Source: Maribacter sp. (GTDB taxonomy: Bacteria; Bacteroidota; Bacteroidia; Flavobacteriales; Flavobacteriaceae). Taken from it: a DNA stretch of 64,000 nt. Shown in pieces: positions 9,122-16,743 of this stretch (positions are counted from its first letter, which is position 1; the number at the start of each line of letters is the position of its first letter). The DNA is taken from positions 1 through 64,000 of the forward strand of contig DRFI01000004.1 in assembly GCA_011050675.1 (NCBI GenBank), in the 5' to 3' direction. Below the pieces are notes generated by a model that saw only the letters and a list, made by a program, of their open reading frames with translations, had not been told where the DNA came from and made no database searches. The position numbers and the translations under genes are program-made.

Positions 9122-9840
9122 GCTTTTTGAGCTTTCTTTAAGTCTTCAGGCGTATCTATTTCTATTCCCTGAACATCAGTTTCTACCATTTTAATTTTCT
9201 TGCCATACTCTAAATAACGTATGGCTTCAATTTTTTCCGTAGCCTCTAATTGCAACATTGGTAATCGTTGAAAATCCATCAATGCACTTTTTCTAAATGC
9301 ATAAATGCCTTTATGTTTAAAATAAGCCGTATTTGAATCTTTAGCTCTTGGATAAGGTATCGGAGATCTTGAAAAATACAATGCAAAATTTCTATTATCC
9401 ACTATTACTTTTACAGTATTCGGGTTATTGATTTCCTCTTCATCTGTAATTTTAACCATCAAGGAAGCTAAATCAATTTCTTTATGCACATCATCTTCAA
9501 ATACCTTCAGGACACCTTCTAGGCTTTCTCTATCTGTAAATGGCTCGTCTCCTTGTACATTTACAATAATATCCACATCCATCTGCATAACTGCTTCAGC
9601 AATTCTGTCGCTTCCACAATCATGCTCTTTTTTGCTCATGATGGCTAAACCACCCTCTTTTATGATGGTTTCGTAAATAGTATCACTATCGGTTACTACA
9701 TAAACTTCATCGAACAACTTTGTGTGAACGGCAGCTTGATAGGTTCTTAAAATGACCGGTTTCCCAGCCAAATCTTGCATTAATTTTGCAGGAAATCTCG
9801 ATGCCGCATAACGGGCAGGAATCATTGCTATTTTCTTCAA
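9112..9840 (-). CDS. kdsB: 3-deoxy-manno-octulosonate cytidylyltransferase (CMP-Kdo synthetase)
   Basis: 242 residues, the normal family length. It opens with the nucleotide-binding motif [15 protein letters not shown] and contains NVQGDEPF (about 123-130), the family signature, plus a DTPEDL motif near the C-terminus. The enzyme couples CTP with Kdo to give CMP-Kdo in the cytoplasm, the donor for the inner core of lipopolysaccharide. Because a KdnB-like oxidase follows two genes downstream, the true substrate may be Kdo8N, as for Shewanella KdsB. It starts 11 bases after the DUF4126 gene and overlaps the HAD gene by 10 bases, so it sits inside a tight operon. Confidence 0.93.
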   Translation of the reverse strand: MKKIAMIPARYAASRFPAKLMQDLAGKPVILRTYQAAVHTKLFDEVYVVTDSDTIYETIIKEGGLAIMSKKEHDCGSDRIAEAVMQMDVDIIVNVQGDEPFTDRESLEGVLKVFEDDVHKEIDLASLMVKITDEEEINNPNTVKVIVDNRNFALYFSRSPIPYPRAKDSNTAYFKHKGIYAFRKSALMDFQRLPMLQLEATEKIEAIRYLEYGKKIKMVETDVQGIEIDTPEDLKKAQKAWK

Positions 9841-9851
9841 CTAAATCTAAT

Positions 9852-10421
9852 TTAAGTTTTTGCTTTTGGTCTTAGGCTTCTATAAATTCTAAAGATTATT
9901 ACCAAAATGATAATAACTAAAACGGCAGCAAGTATTGGTGCAAATATAGAAGCTACAGATACAACTGCAGCTGCACCTGTCTCTACAGTTGTTAATATAG
10001 GATTTGCCAGACCACCAGTTGTTGCAGTCGATGCCAACCTACCGGTCGCCCCTGCGCCCTTAATTGCAGTAGCTGTTCCTCCGCCTGCAATTATTGCTAG
10101 AGACCAAGTAATTACGGGGTCTAAATCTGCAACGGTAGATACCATAACTGCAGTACCCGCTATGGCAGCTAAAGGCACGGCAATGCTGTCTAATAAATTA
10201 TCGAACCAAGGTATGAAATAGGCGAAAATTTCTAAAAATGTAGCTACCCCTAAAGTTAAAACAGCTACCAAACTCCCTATCCATTCCCAATTATCATTTA
10301 ATTCCCAAACCTCAAAATAAGAGGCTAAGCTTAATGCAAACAAGGGCAAAAACACCCTAAACCCTACAGATGCTGCTAACCCTATTCCTAAAAATATACT
10401 TAAAACTGTATCGGTCGTCAT
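9852..10421 (-). CDS. DUF4126 domain-containing membrane protein
   Basis: 189 residues, nearly all hydrophobic. I count about four to five membrane segments, with a Gly/Ala-rich region in the middle (AIAGGGTATAIKGAGATGR) and a short basic tail ending RSLRPKAKT. The N-terminal GIGLAASVGFRVFLPLFALS matches the DUF4126 pattern. No enzymatic residues can be proposed and the function is unknown. It is first in the run DUF4126-kdsB-HAD-kdnB-acyltransferase, only 11 bases before kdsB, so a link to envelope sugar or lipid handling is possible but unproven. Confidence 0.8.
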   Translation of the reverse strand: MTTDTVLSIFLGIGLAASVGFRVFLPLFALSLASYFEVWELNDNWEWIGSLVAVLTLGVATFLEIFAYFIPWFDNLLDSIAVPLAAIAGTAVMVSTVADLDPVITWSLAIIAGGGTATAIKGAGATGRLASTATTGGLANPILTTVETGAAAVVSVASIFAPILAAVLVIIILVIIFRIYRSLRPKAKT

Positions 10422-10482
10422 ATTAAATCTACTATTAAAAAGTATACTTTATTAAATCAATAATCACTAAAATAATCTTTTC

Positions 10483-11916
10483 TTAATCAAGAAAAAAATC
10501 ATCCTTAAACCCAATAAGATACAATTTATTTTTTGCTCTTGTAACTGCAGTATATAGCCATCTTAAATATTCTTTATCAATACCATTAGGCAAGTAAGGT
10601 TGTTCTATAAAAACGGTATCCCATTGTCCACCTTGAGACTTATGACATGTTATAGCATAAGAAAATTTCACCTGTAACCCATTAAAATACTTATTATTCT
10701 TGACCCCTAAGAACTTCTTATACTTAGAACTCTCGTGAGCAAAATCTTTCATTACCTCTTGATAAAGCCTATTACCATCTTCATATGATAAAGAGGGAGA
10801 TTCTGCCGCTATAGTATCTAATAACAAAACTGTTTCAAACGGAGCCATATTTGGATAATCAACCATTTTCACCTTAACCTCTGCAAATTTAAATGTGTAA
10901 ATTTCTTTAATATCAAATATTTCTAAAATCTCTATAATATCACCATTAGCAATAAACCCTGCTTCTGAATTTGGTTTTAACCAGTAGTAATTATTCTTCA
11001 CAACCATCATAAAATCTCCTACTGCAATGTCATTTTCCAAAAATAATATACGCTCGCGAATATTCTGGTTATAAAGATTGGCTCTTTTGTTAGAACGCAC
11101 TATAAAAGCTGTCTCTTCTTTTCCGTTCTCTGAATAAGAACTATCAATTGCCTCCTGAATTTCATTACCATCTATTAAACGTACTATATCTGTAAAAGGA
11201 TCAACATCGAATTTAAAATTTTCAAAGAAGTCACTTTGCAATTGCTCACGCAATAAAGTTGCATTAGCCAATATACCAGAATCACCTGCTTGCCGAACAA
11301 CTTCATTCAATTCTAAACGAACAACCTCTTTATTATAGTTCAAAGACAATTTATCTCCATCCAATGCCGGACTCAACACTAAATGTACTGGGGGTAACTG
11401 CGCTGTATCTCCAATTAAAAGTAATTTACATTTATGACCAGAATACACAAACATCATCAAATCATCTAATAAAGAACCGTTTTCAAATAATTTTGAATCT
11501 GCAGCAGTGTCTGGTATCATAGACGCCTCATCAACGATAAACAATGTATCCCTATGCTTATTTGGTGCCAGAACAAATTGCACACCACCGCCACTTTGTT
11601 TTTTAGGAAAATATATTTTTCTATGAATTGTAAAAGCTTGCGTTTTTGAATAATTAGACATCACTTTAGCCGCTCTACCAGTAGGTGCCATAAGTACTGC
11701 TTTCTTCTGAACCTTCCATAAACTGTTAACTAAAGTCCCTATTAAGGTCGTTTTACCAGTACCGGCATAACCTTTTAATAAAAAAACTTCATCTTTAACT
11801 GTTGACAGTGTAAACTCCGCCAACTTTTGCAAAGCCACTGATTGTGTGGCAGTTGGTGTATGTGGAAATTTACTTTCTAGTATACTATAGAATGATGCGG
11901 GAGTTGTTGGTTTCAT
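10483..11916 (-). CDS. RecD-like superfamily 1 DNA helicase (AAA-family ATPase)
   Basis: 477 residues. Walker A is GYAGTGKT (49-56), Walker B is IVDEAS (127-132), and a motif III-like LIGDTAQLPP and a C-terminal UvrD_C_2 block (TCHKSQGGQWDTVFIE, then WLYTAVTRAKNKLYLIG) follow. These define a compact SF1B 5'-to-3' helicase of the RecD2/Dda type. It lacks the long N-terminal HhH region of RecD2, so it is closer in size to phage Dda. It probably acts in DNA repair or replication-fork restart. It stands alone, divergent from the gene at 12018, with its own -7 box just upstream of the start. Confidence 0.9.
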   Translation of the reverse strand: MKPTTPASFYSILESKFPHTPTATQSVALQKLAEFTLSTVKDEVFLLKGYAGTGKTTLIGTLVNSLWKVQKKAVLMAPTGRAAKVMSNYSKTQAFTIHRKIYFPKKQSGGGVQFVLAPNKHRDTLFIVDEASMIPDTAADSKLFENGSLLDDLMMFVYSGHKCKLLLIGDTAQLPPVHLVLSPALDGDKLSLNYNKEVVRLELNEVVRQAGDSGILANATLLREQLQSDFFENFKFDVDPFTDIVRLIDGNEIQEAIDSSYSENGKEETAFIVRSNKRANLYNQNIRERILFLENDIAVGDFMMVVKNNYYWLKPNSEAGFIANGDIIEILEIFDIKEIYTFKFAEVKVKMVDYPNMAPFETVLLLDTIAAESPSLSYEDGNRLYQEVMKDFAHESSKYKKFLGVKNNKYFNGLQVKFSYAITCHKSQGGQWDTVFIEQPYLPNGIDKEYLRWLYTAVTRAKNKLYLIGFKDDFFLD

Positions 11917-11933
11917 GAGCCCTCAAAGATAAA

Positions 11934-11941
11934 GATGATTT
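11934..11941 (-). promoter_or_regulatory. Putative -7 promoter box of the helicase gene
   Basis: The minus strand reads TATCTTTG, a match to the Bacteroidota housekeeping -7 consensus TAnnTTTG, ending 17 bases before the ATG at 11916. No clear TTG -33 element was found at the expected spacing. Confidence 0.5.
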
Positions 11942-11976
11942 TTAGGCTAAAAACTTTTACCATTAAAAAAAAATTG

Positions 11977-11984
11977 TAGATTTG
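11977..11984 (+). promoter_or_regulatory. Putative -7 promoter box for the 12018 operon
   Basis: TAGATTTG fits the -7 consensus and lies 33 bases before the ATG at 12018. It is back-to-back with the helicase promoter, so the two divergent units share a ~100-base control region. Confidence 0.5.
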
Positions 11985-12017
11985 TGAAGACCACTAAATA
12001 AAAATAACACATACGAA

Positions 12018-12668
12018 ATGAAGACCATTATACAAATTGTACTTTGGATTGGATGTATCGCTTTAGGATACTTTATTTACAACTCCATAACTGGACCAAT
12101 CAAATTTAAAGAGGTAAAAGAAGAGCGTTTTTCTCAAGTTGTTGCCAAATTAAAAGACATTAAAAATTCTCAAGAAGCTTACAAAACCATTAATGGTAAA
12201 TATGCGAATGACTTCAATAGTCTTATTCGTTTTATCGATACAGGTAAATATGTAATTACGCAACAGAGAGATTCTTCCTTTTTAGAGATGAATGCAGCTT
12301 ATGGAATTGAAATGCTTAAAGAGGTTAAAATTATAGACACTTTAGGTTTCGTTTCTGTAAAAGATTCACTTTTCAAAACTGATGGCAGATATAAAAGCTT
12401 AATGGATGTTCCTACAGCTGTCAACGGTGAGAAATTTACTATGAAATCTGGTTTTGTTGAAAAAAGTGGATATAAAGCTCCAGTTTTTGAAGTAAAAGTT
12501 GATAAAGAAGTAGTTCTTTATGATCAACCGAAAGATTTATTAGCTCGTGAGAAAGCAGCATTAAGTGTAGAAGAAGTAAATGGACCTACAATTTATGTTG
12601 GTTCTATGGACGAAGTTAGTACAAGCGGAAACTGGCCTGCTGTTTATGACCGAAAAGAAAAAAAATAA
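12018..12668 (+). CDS. Conserved hypothetical single-pass membrane protein
   Basis: 216 residues. One N-terminal membrane segment (residues 4-24, IIQIVLWIGCIALGYFIYN) is followed by a charged, probably extracytoplasmic region. The stretch after the anchor (RFSQVVAKLKDIKNSQEAYK...GKYANDF) resembles the long amphipathic helix of a pseudopilin, but there is no prepilin cleavage motif, so I do not call it one. The last 23 bases overlap the DUF3822 gene, which is followed by rsmD. I do not know its function. A plausible reading is an envelope protein in a small operon with DUF3822 and RsmD. Confidence 0.75.
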   Translation: MKTIIQIVLWIGCIALGYFIYNSITGPIKFKEVKEERFSQVVAKLKDIKNSQEAYKTINGKYANDFNSLIRFIDTGKYVITQQRDSSFLEMNAAYGIEMLKEVKIIDTLGFVSVKDSLFKTDGRYKSLMDVPTAVNGEKFTMKSGFVEKSGYKAPVFEVKVDKEVVLYDQPKDLLAREKAALSVEEVNGPTIYVGSMDEVSTSGNWPAVYDRKEKK

Positions 12669-13482
12669 TCGCTTTAATATAGCTGATAATAATTTTAAGA
12701 AATTGTCCATTCAGGTTAGCTTGAATGGACTTTCTTTTTGTGTGGCAGATACTGTTTCACAAAAAATCTTACTTTCTGATAGGATTGATTTTTTAGATGA
12801 GAAGAATCCTATGGCGGTTAAGGATGAATTGGAAAAACTATTTCAACAGCATGAAATTGAAAACATGCAATTTTATGAAGTGGTGGTTGTTCACAGAAAT
12901 ACGCTTTTCGGACTTGTACCTAAATCCTTATTCCAATCAGATAAGTTAAACGAATATCTTAAATTTAATACGAAAGTTTTAGCTACCGATGTTTTAGCTT
13001 TTGACGAGGTTGAAAATCATGACTTGGTAAATGTCTATGTACCTTATGTAAATATTAATAATTACATATACGATCTATTCGGCGAGTTTAATTTCATGCA
13101 CAATGGCACAGTTCTGTTACAGTCATTAATGAATAACCAATCGCAAAACTTAGAAACGATATGTTTTGCCCATGTAAATAAAAACCAACTAGATATTACT
13201 GTTTTAAATCAGCGCAAGCTACTACTCTACAATAGTTTCAAATACAATACAAAAGAAGACTTTGCATACTATCTTCTATTTGTAATTGAACAGTTAGAAT
13301 TAGACCCTAAGACAGTCATAGTTAAACTATTTGGAGCTATAGAAGAAGATGACGAGATCTATCAATTATGTTATAACTACATTCAAAATATTAGCATCTT
13401 TGCCCCTTCAACACAACAATTGATTAAGTTTGGAGAACCAACAACAACCTCTTTAGATTTCACTCTTATTAATACGATATAA
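12646..13482 (+). CDS. DUF3822 family protein
   Basis: 278 residues from the ATG at 12646 (MTEKKKNNRFN). The frame is open for 22 codons further upstream to 12580, but that would mean a 90-base overlap with the preceding gene and an N-terminus unlike the family. The protein matches DUF3822 (LSIQVSLNGLSFCV near the N-terminus, then a two-lobed pattern such as VNVYVPYVNINNYIYDLFGEF). That fold resembles actin/hexokinase-type ATPases, though I see no confident phosphate-binding loop. It ends in TAATG, sharing one base with the start codon of rsmD, so the two are translationally coupled. The pairing hints at a role near ribosome biogenesis. Confidence 0.82.
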   Translation: MTEKKKNNRFNIADNNFKKLSIQVSLNGLSFCVADTVSQKILLSDRIDFLDEKNPMAVKDELEKLFQQHEIENMQFYEVVVVHRNTLFGLVPKSLFQSDKLNEYLKFNTKVLATDVLAFDEVENHDLVNVYVPYVNINNYIYDLFGEFNFMHNGTVLLQSLMNNQSQNLETICFAHVNKNQLDITVLNQRKLLLYNSFKYNTKEDFAYYLLFVIEQLELDPKTVIVKLFGAIEEDDEIYQLCYNYIQNISIFAPSTQQLIKFGEPTTTSLDFTLINTI

Positions 13483-14018
13483 TGCGCATCATTTCAGGAA
13501 AACATAAAGGACGCAATTTAACAGCACCTAAAAAATTACCTGTAAGGCCTACTAAAGATATGGCCAAAGAAAGCTTGTTCAATATTTTGAGCAATAACTA
13601 TTATTTTCCGGATTTAAAAGTACTTGACTTGTTTGCAGGTACAGGGAACATAAGCTATGAATTCTCCTCTAGAGGAGTTGACGACGTTCTTGCAATAGAT
13701 GCAAACTCAGGATGCGTAGAATTTATTGATAAGACTGTAACCCTTTTAGACATGAATATTCGTACTCTAAAAAGTGACGTTTTTTCATTTTTACAGCGAA
13801 ATACCGAAAAATTCGACATTATTTTTGCTGATCCTTTTTATGATATGGAACTAACTGATTTCGAGAAACTTCCTCAATTAGTATTTAAAAATAATTTACT
13901 ATTAGAATATGGAGTTTTAATCATTGAACACTCTAACCGTACCAGCTTAGCTGATTTTCCACACTATAAAAACTCTAGAAAATATGGTGGTAGTGTGTTT
14001 AGTTTTTTTGAGAAATAA
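13482..14018 (+). CDS. rsmD: 16S rRNA (guanine(966)-N(2))-methyltransferase RsmD
   Basis: 178 residues, the usual length. The N-terminus MRIISGKHKGRNL is the RsmD signature. The SAM-binding loop is DLFAGTG (49-55) and the catalytic motif is DPFY (117-120), a variant of the (D/N)PPY motif of N2-guanine methyltransferases. The enzyme methylates G966 of 16S rRNA (E. coli numbering) during 30S assembly. It shares one base with the upstream DUF3822 stop. Convergent rnpB lies about 90 bases downstream, with no strong terminator for rsmD in between. Confidence 0.93.
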   Translation: MRIISGKHKGRNLTAPKKLPVRPTKDMAKESLFNILSNNYYFPDLKVLDLFAGTGNISYEFSSRGVDDVLAIDANSGCVEFIDKTVTLLDMNIRTLKSDVFSFLQRNTEKFDIIFADPFYDMELTDFEKLPQLVFKNNLLLEYGVLIIEHSNRTSLADFPHYKNSRKYGGSVFSFFEK

Positions 14019-14110
14019 AACTGTTCCTTCCTCTATTGCTTTCAAGGCAAGCAACTAGAATTTAAATTTCCTGCAAGGTTTACAAACTTTCAATACTTAA
14101 AATTAAAAAA

Positions 14111-14412
14111 AGCAGGCCATAAGCCGGATTCTGTAGACTAAAATAATTTAGAATTCCTTATCATTTATCTAGGCAAAGGGTTACCCCAGTGCTCGAACCG
14201 CCTACCCTTCGGCTTAGGCGTGCAGCCTTTAAACACCGATTTACATGACGTTTCACCGTATAGAGTTTACCTGGTTTCACTACAGCCGAACTGTACTTGC
14301 TTTCTGTTGCACTTGTCCTCACTTTTCAGCGGACGGGCGTTACCCGCTATACTGCACTATGGTGTCCGGACTTTCCTCTCCCAATTACTTGGCAGCGATA
14401 AGGCGGCCTGCT
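14111..14412 (-). ncRNA. rnpB: RNase P RNA (bacterial type A)
   Basis: On the minus strand the P4 core GAGGAAAGTCCGG (plus 14365-14380) and the 3' core ACAGAATCCGGCTTAT (plus 14119-14134) are both present, the universal hallmarks of the catalytic RNA of RNase P. The 5' and 3' ends pair as P1 (AGCAGGCC with GGCCTGCT, plus 14405-14412 and 14111-14118). A run of T residues follows the 3' arm on the minus strand, so P1 plus the T-run probably ends transcription. The ~302-nt length is a little short of the E. coli RNA. It processes the 5' leader of tRNA precursors with the RnpA protein, whose gene is not here. Confidence 0.95.
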
Positions 14413-14417
14413 TTGCG

Positions 14418-14425
14418 CAAATGTA
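14418..14425 (-). promoter_or_regulatory. Putative -7 promoter box of rnpB
   Basis: The minus strand reads TACATTTG, ending 5 bases before the predicted 5' end of the RNA at 14412. That is the distance expected between the box and the transcription start, so the box and the RNA end support each other. Confidence 0.6.
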
Positions 14426-14490
14426 CTGCAATTGTTGATAACTATGGATGATCTCTATTCTTAATTCTCTTTAGTATTCACTGCTATATT

Positions 14491-14498
14491 TATATTTG
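14491..14498 (+). promoter_or_regulatory. Putative -7 promoter box of dnaX
   Basis: TATATTTG fits the -7 consensus and lies 25 bases before the TTG start at 14524. It supports a start near 14524 and a transcript separate from rsmD. Confidence 0.5.
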
Positions 14499-14523
14499 TA
14501 TAAGTTTAAACAGAAGTAGAATT

Positions 14524-16395
14524 TTGGAACCATTTATCGTATCGGCCAGAAAGTATAGACCTCAAACATTTAAAGATGTTGTAGGTCAACAATCTATTAC
14601 CAATACGTTACAAAATGCAATAGACCAAAATCACCTAGCTCAAGCACTATTATTTTGTGGCCCTAGAGGTGTTGGTAAAACTACTTGTGCACGTATATTG
14701 GCCAAACAGATAAATTCTGATGGCACGGAGCAAGAAAATGAAGATTTTGCCTTCAATATTTTTGAATTAGATGCCGCTTCTAACAACTCTGTAGACGATA
14801 TTCGAAATCTTATTGACCAAGTTCGTATACCACCACAAGTTGGCAAATACAAAGTTTATATTATTGATGAGGTACATATGTTATCTCAATCTGCTTTTAA
14901 TGCTTTTCTAAAAACCTTAGAGGAACCGCCTAAGCATGCTATTTTTATATTAGCAACCACAGAGAAGCATAAAATTATACCTACCATTCTTTCTAGATGT
15001 CAAATATTTGATTTTAAAAGAATTACAGTTAAAGATGCTGCTGAGTATTTAAAATATATTGCTGAAAATCAAGGTATAAATGCTGAGGACGATGCGCTTC
15101 ATATTATAGCCCAAAAAGCTGATGGAGCCATGCGTGATGCATTATCAATTTTTGATAGGGTTGTTAGTTTCTCAGGTTCTGAACTTACCCGTAAAGCAGT
15201 TACAGAAAATCTAAACGTTTTAGACTACGACACTTATTTTGAAGCAACAGATTTAATTTTGGAACATAACATTCCAAATCTTCTTTTACTTTTCAATAAG
15301 ACGCTATCGCTTGGTTTTGATGGGCATCACTTTATATCTGGTTTAGCTTCGCATTTTAGAGATTTAATGGTATGCCAACACCCAGACACCATTATCTTAT
15401 TAGAAGTTGGTGAAGCAGCACAACAATTATATAGAGATCAAAGCAAAAAAACATCCCCTTCCTTTTTATTACAAGGTCTAGATATCGCAAATGATTGTGA
15501 TCTAAAATATAAAACGAGTAAGAATCAACGTTTACTAGTAGAATTAACTCTAATGAAACTTGCCTCTATCAATTTTGATGGAGAAAAAAAAAATCCTGAA
15601 TCTGTAGCTTTACAGAATAAGACTATTGATTTTATTGCCCCTTCTGCTTTTTACAAGCAAGTACCTAAAGTACCTGTAAAAATTTCTGAAACAAAACCTG
15701 CTATTTCAAATGAAGTGGCTACTGAACAGGTTGAAGTTAATGCTCCTCAAGATAAGGTTAGTCCCAAGCCAGTGGAAACTACAACAGAAGTGAAAATAAC
15801 TTCTAAGACGGCACAAATTGAGCAAAAGCAAGTACCCTTAGAGACTAAAGAACCTGAACAATTACCTCAAGAAAACGCTCCTACTCAAGAAGCACCAGCA
15901 GAGGCTAAGCAGGTTACTATAAATCGCCCTACCAAACGAGTTTCTGGATTGTCTATATCTAGTCTTAATGCCAAAAAACAGCATGAGCTCAATAAAATTG
16001 AGGTTGTAATAGATGAGAACAACTTACCTAAAGACGCATTTACAGAAGAAGAATTGCGTAAGCATTGGGCAGATTTTATAGAAATTATCGATAAGAAAGG
16101 TCAAAAAATTCTTGCTTCTAACCTTCATTCAGATATTCCTAAATTAAAAGAAAACTTTGCTATTCATTTAGAGCTTCCTAACGGAACCATGAAGAAGGAA
16201 ATTGAGCGTGAGCAGTTTGAATTAATGGAATATCTACGGGCTAAATTGAATAATCACTTTGTTCATTTAGAAATTACCGTGAATGAAACTACAGTGACAA
16301 AATTCGCATTTACTCCCGAAGAAAAATATGAAAAATTGAGGGAGAAGAATCCAGTTATCGATTTATTAAGAACAGAGTTCGATTTATATCTTTAG
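14524..16395 (+). CDS. dnaX: DNA polymerase III subunit gamma/tau
   Basis: 623 residues with a TTG start; the next codons read EPFIVSARKYRPQTF, the family N-terminus. Walker A is GPRGVGKT (46-53) and the DEVHMLS box is present, so this is the ATPase of the clamp loader of the replicative polymerase. The region that normally carries four zinc-binding cysteines (just after Walker A) reads INSDGTEQENEDFAF and has none of them. Domain III follows, then a Pro/Glu/Lys-rich linker (about 370-480) and a C-terminal tau-like region. I see no obvious slippery A-run that would produce a short gamma form, although an AAAAAAAAA tract at 15584-15592 sits at the end of domain III and deserves a check. The last 12 bases overlap the convergent membrane-protein gene. 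Confidence 0.93.
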   Translation: MEPFIVSARKYRPQTFKDVVGQQSITNTLQNAIDQNHLAQALLFCGPRGVGKTTCARILAKQINSDGTEQENEDFAFNIFELDAASNNSVDDIRNLIDQVRIPPQVGKYKVYIIDEVHMLSQSAFNAFLKTLEEPPKHAIFILATTEKHKIIPTILSRCQIFDFKRITVKDAAEYLKYIAENQGINAEDDALHIIAQKADGAMRDALSIFDRVVSFSGSELTRKAVTENLNVLDYDTYFEATDLILEHNIPNLLLLFNKTLSLGFDGHHFISGLASHFRDLMVCQHPDTIILLEVGEAAQQLYRDQSKKTSPSFLLQGLDIANDCDLKYKTSKNQRLLVELTLMKLASINFDGEKKNPESVALQNKTIDFIAPSAFYKQVPKVPVKISETKPAISNEVATEQVEVNAPQDKVSPKPVETTTEVKITSKTAQIEQKQVPLETKEPEQLPQENAPTQEAPAEAKQVTINRPTKRVSGLSISSLNAKKQHELNKIEVVIDENNLPKDAFTEEELRKHWADFIEIIDKKGQKILASNLHSDIPKLKENFAIHLELPNGTMKKEIEREQFELMEYLRAKLNNHFVHLEITVNETTVTKFAFTPEEKYEKLREKNPVIDLLRTEFDLYL

Positions 16396-16737
16396 CTTTC
16401 TTTTTATCCTAAAGGCAAATACTAAAAGTATTATGGAAATTATTAATGATCCAAATGCCTCTCTACCTAATTCTACAGTTTCTATATCTCCATCATTTAA
16501 ATCAAAACCTTGAAAATCTGTAGGATATAAATACACAAAATTCACAAAACCCAGTATCCCTAAAATCATCGGTATTAAATACCCTATTTTATTCAACGCG
16601 AACAGAAGAGACACTAACGCGGCAACTCCGTAGATAATTATCCAATGTAAGGAGTCCGGATCATTATATTGTAAGACTGCGCTAACCGTGAATAATACTG
16701 TAAAAAGATAACCTAAAACCTTAAATAATATATTCAT
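16384..16737 (-). CDS. Transmembrane 220 (TMEM220) family protein
   Basis: 117 residues with four hydrophobic segments (about 4-22, 31-47, 51-70 and 93-110). The sequence VLQYNDPDSLHWIIIYG after the first segment is the hallmark of the TMEM220 family, small integral membrane proteins of unknown function. The stop overlaps the 3' end of convergent dnaX by 12 bases. It lies 6 bases upstream of nothing on its own strand, but begins 6 bases after the eboF stop, so it may be the last gene of the ebo transcript. I have no evidence that it is a functional part of ebo. Confidence 0.78.
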   Translation of the reverse strand: MNILFKVLGYLFTVLFTVSAVLQYNDPDSLHWIIIYGVAALVSLLFALNKIGYLIPMILGILGFVNFVYLYPTDFQGFDLNDGDIETVELGREAFGSLIISIILLVFAFRIKRKLKI

Positions 16738-16743
16738 TTGAAA

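Noticed and set aside
12580..12645. A longer N-terminus for the DUF3822 protein
   Set aside because: It would overlap the previous gene by 90 bases and add a sequence unlike the family; the Met at 12646 is preferred.
14220..14451. Two overlapping plus-strand reading frames of about 70 codons
   Set aside because: They fall inside the antisense of the RNase P RNA gene, whose conserved core and paired ends explain the sequence.
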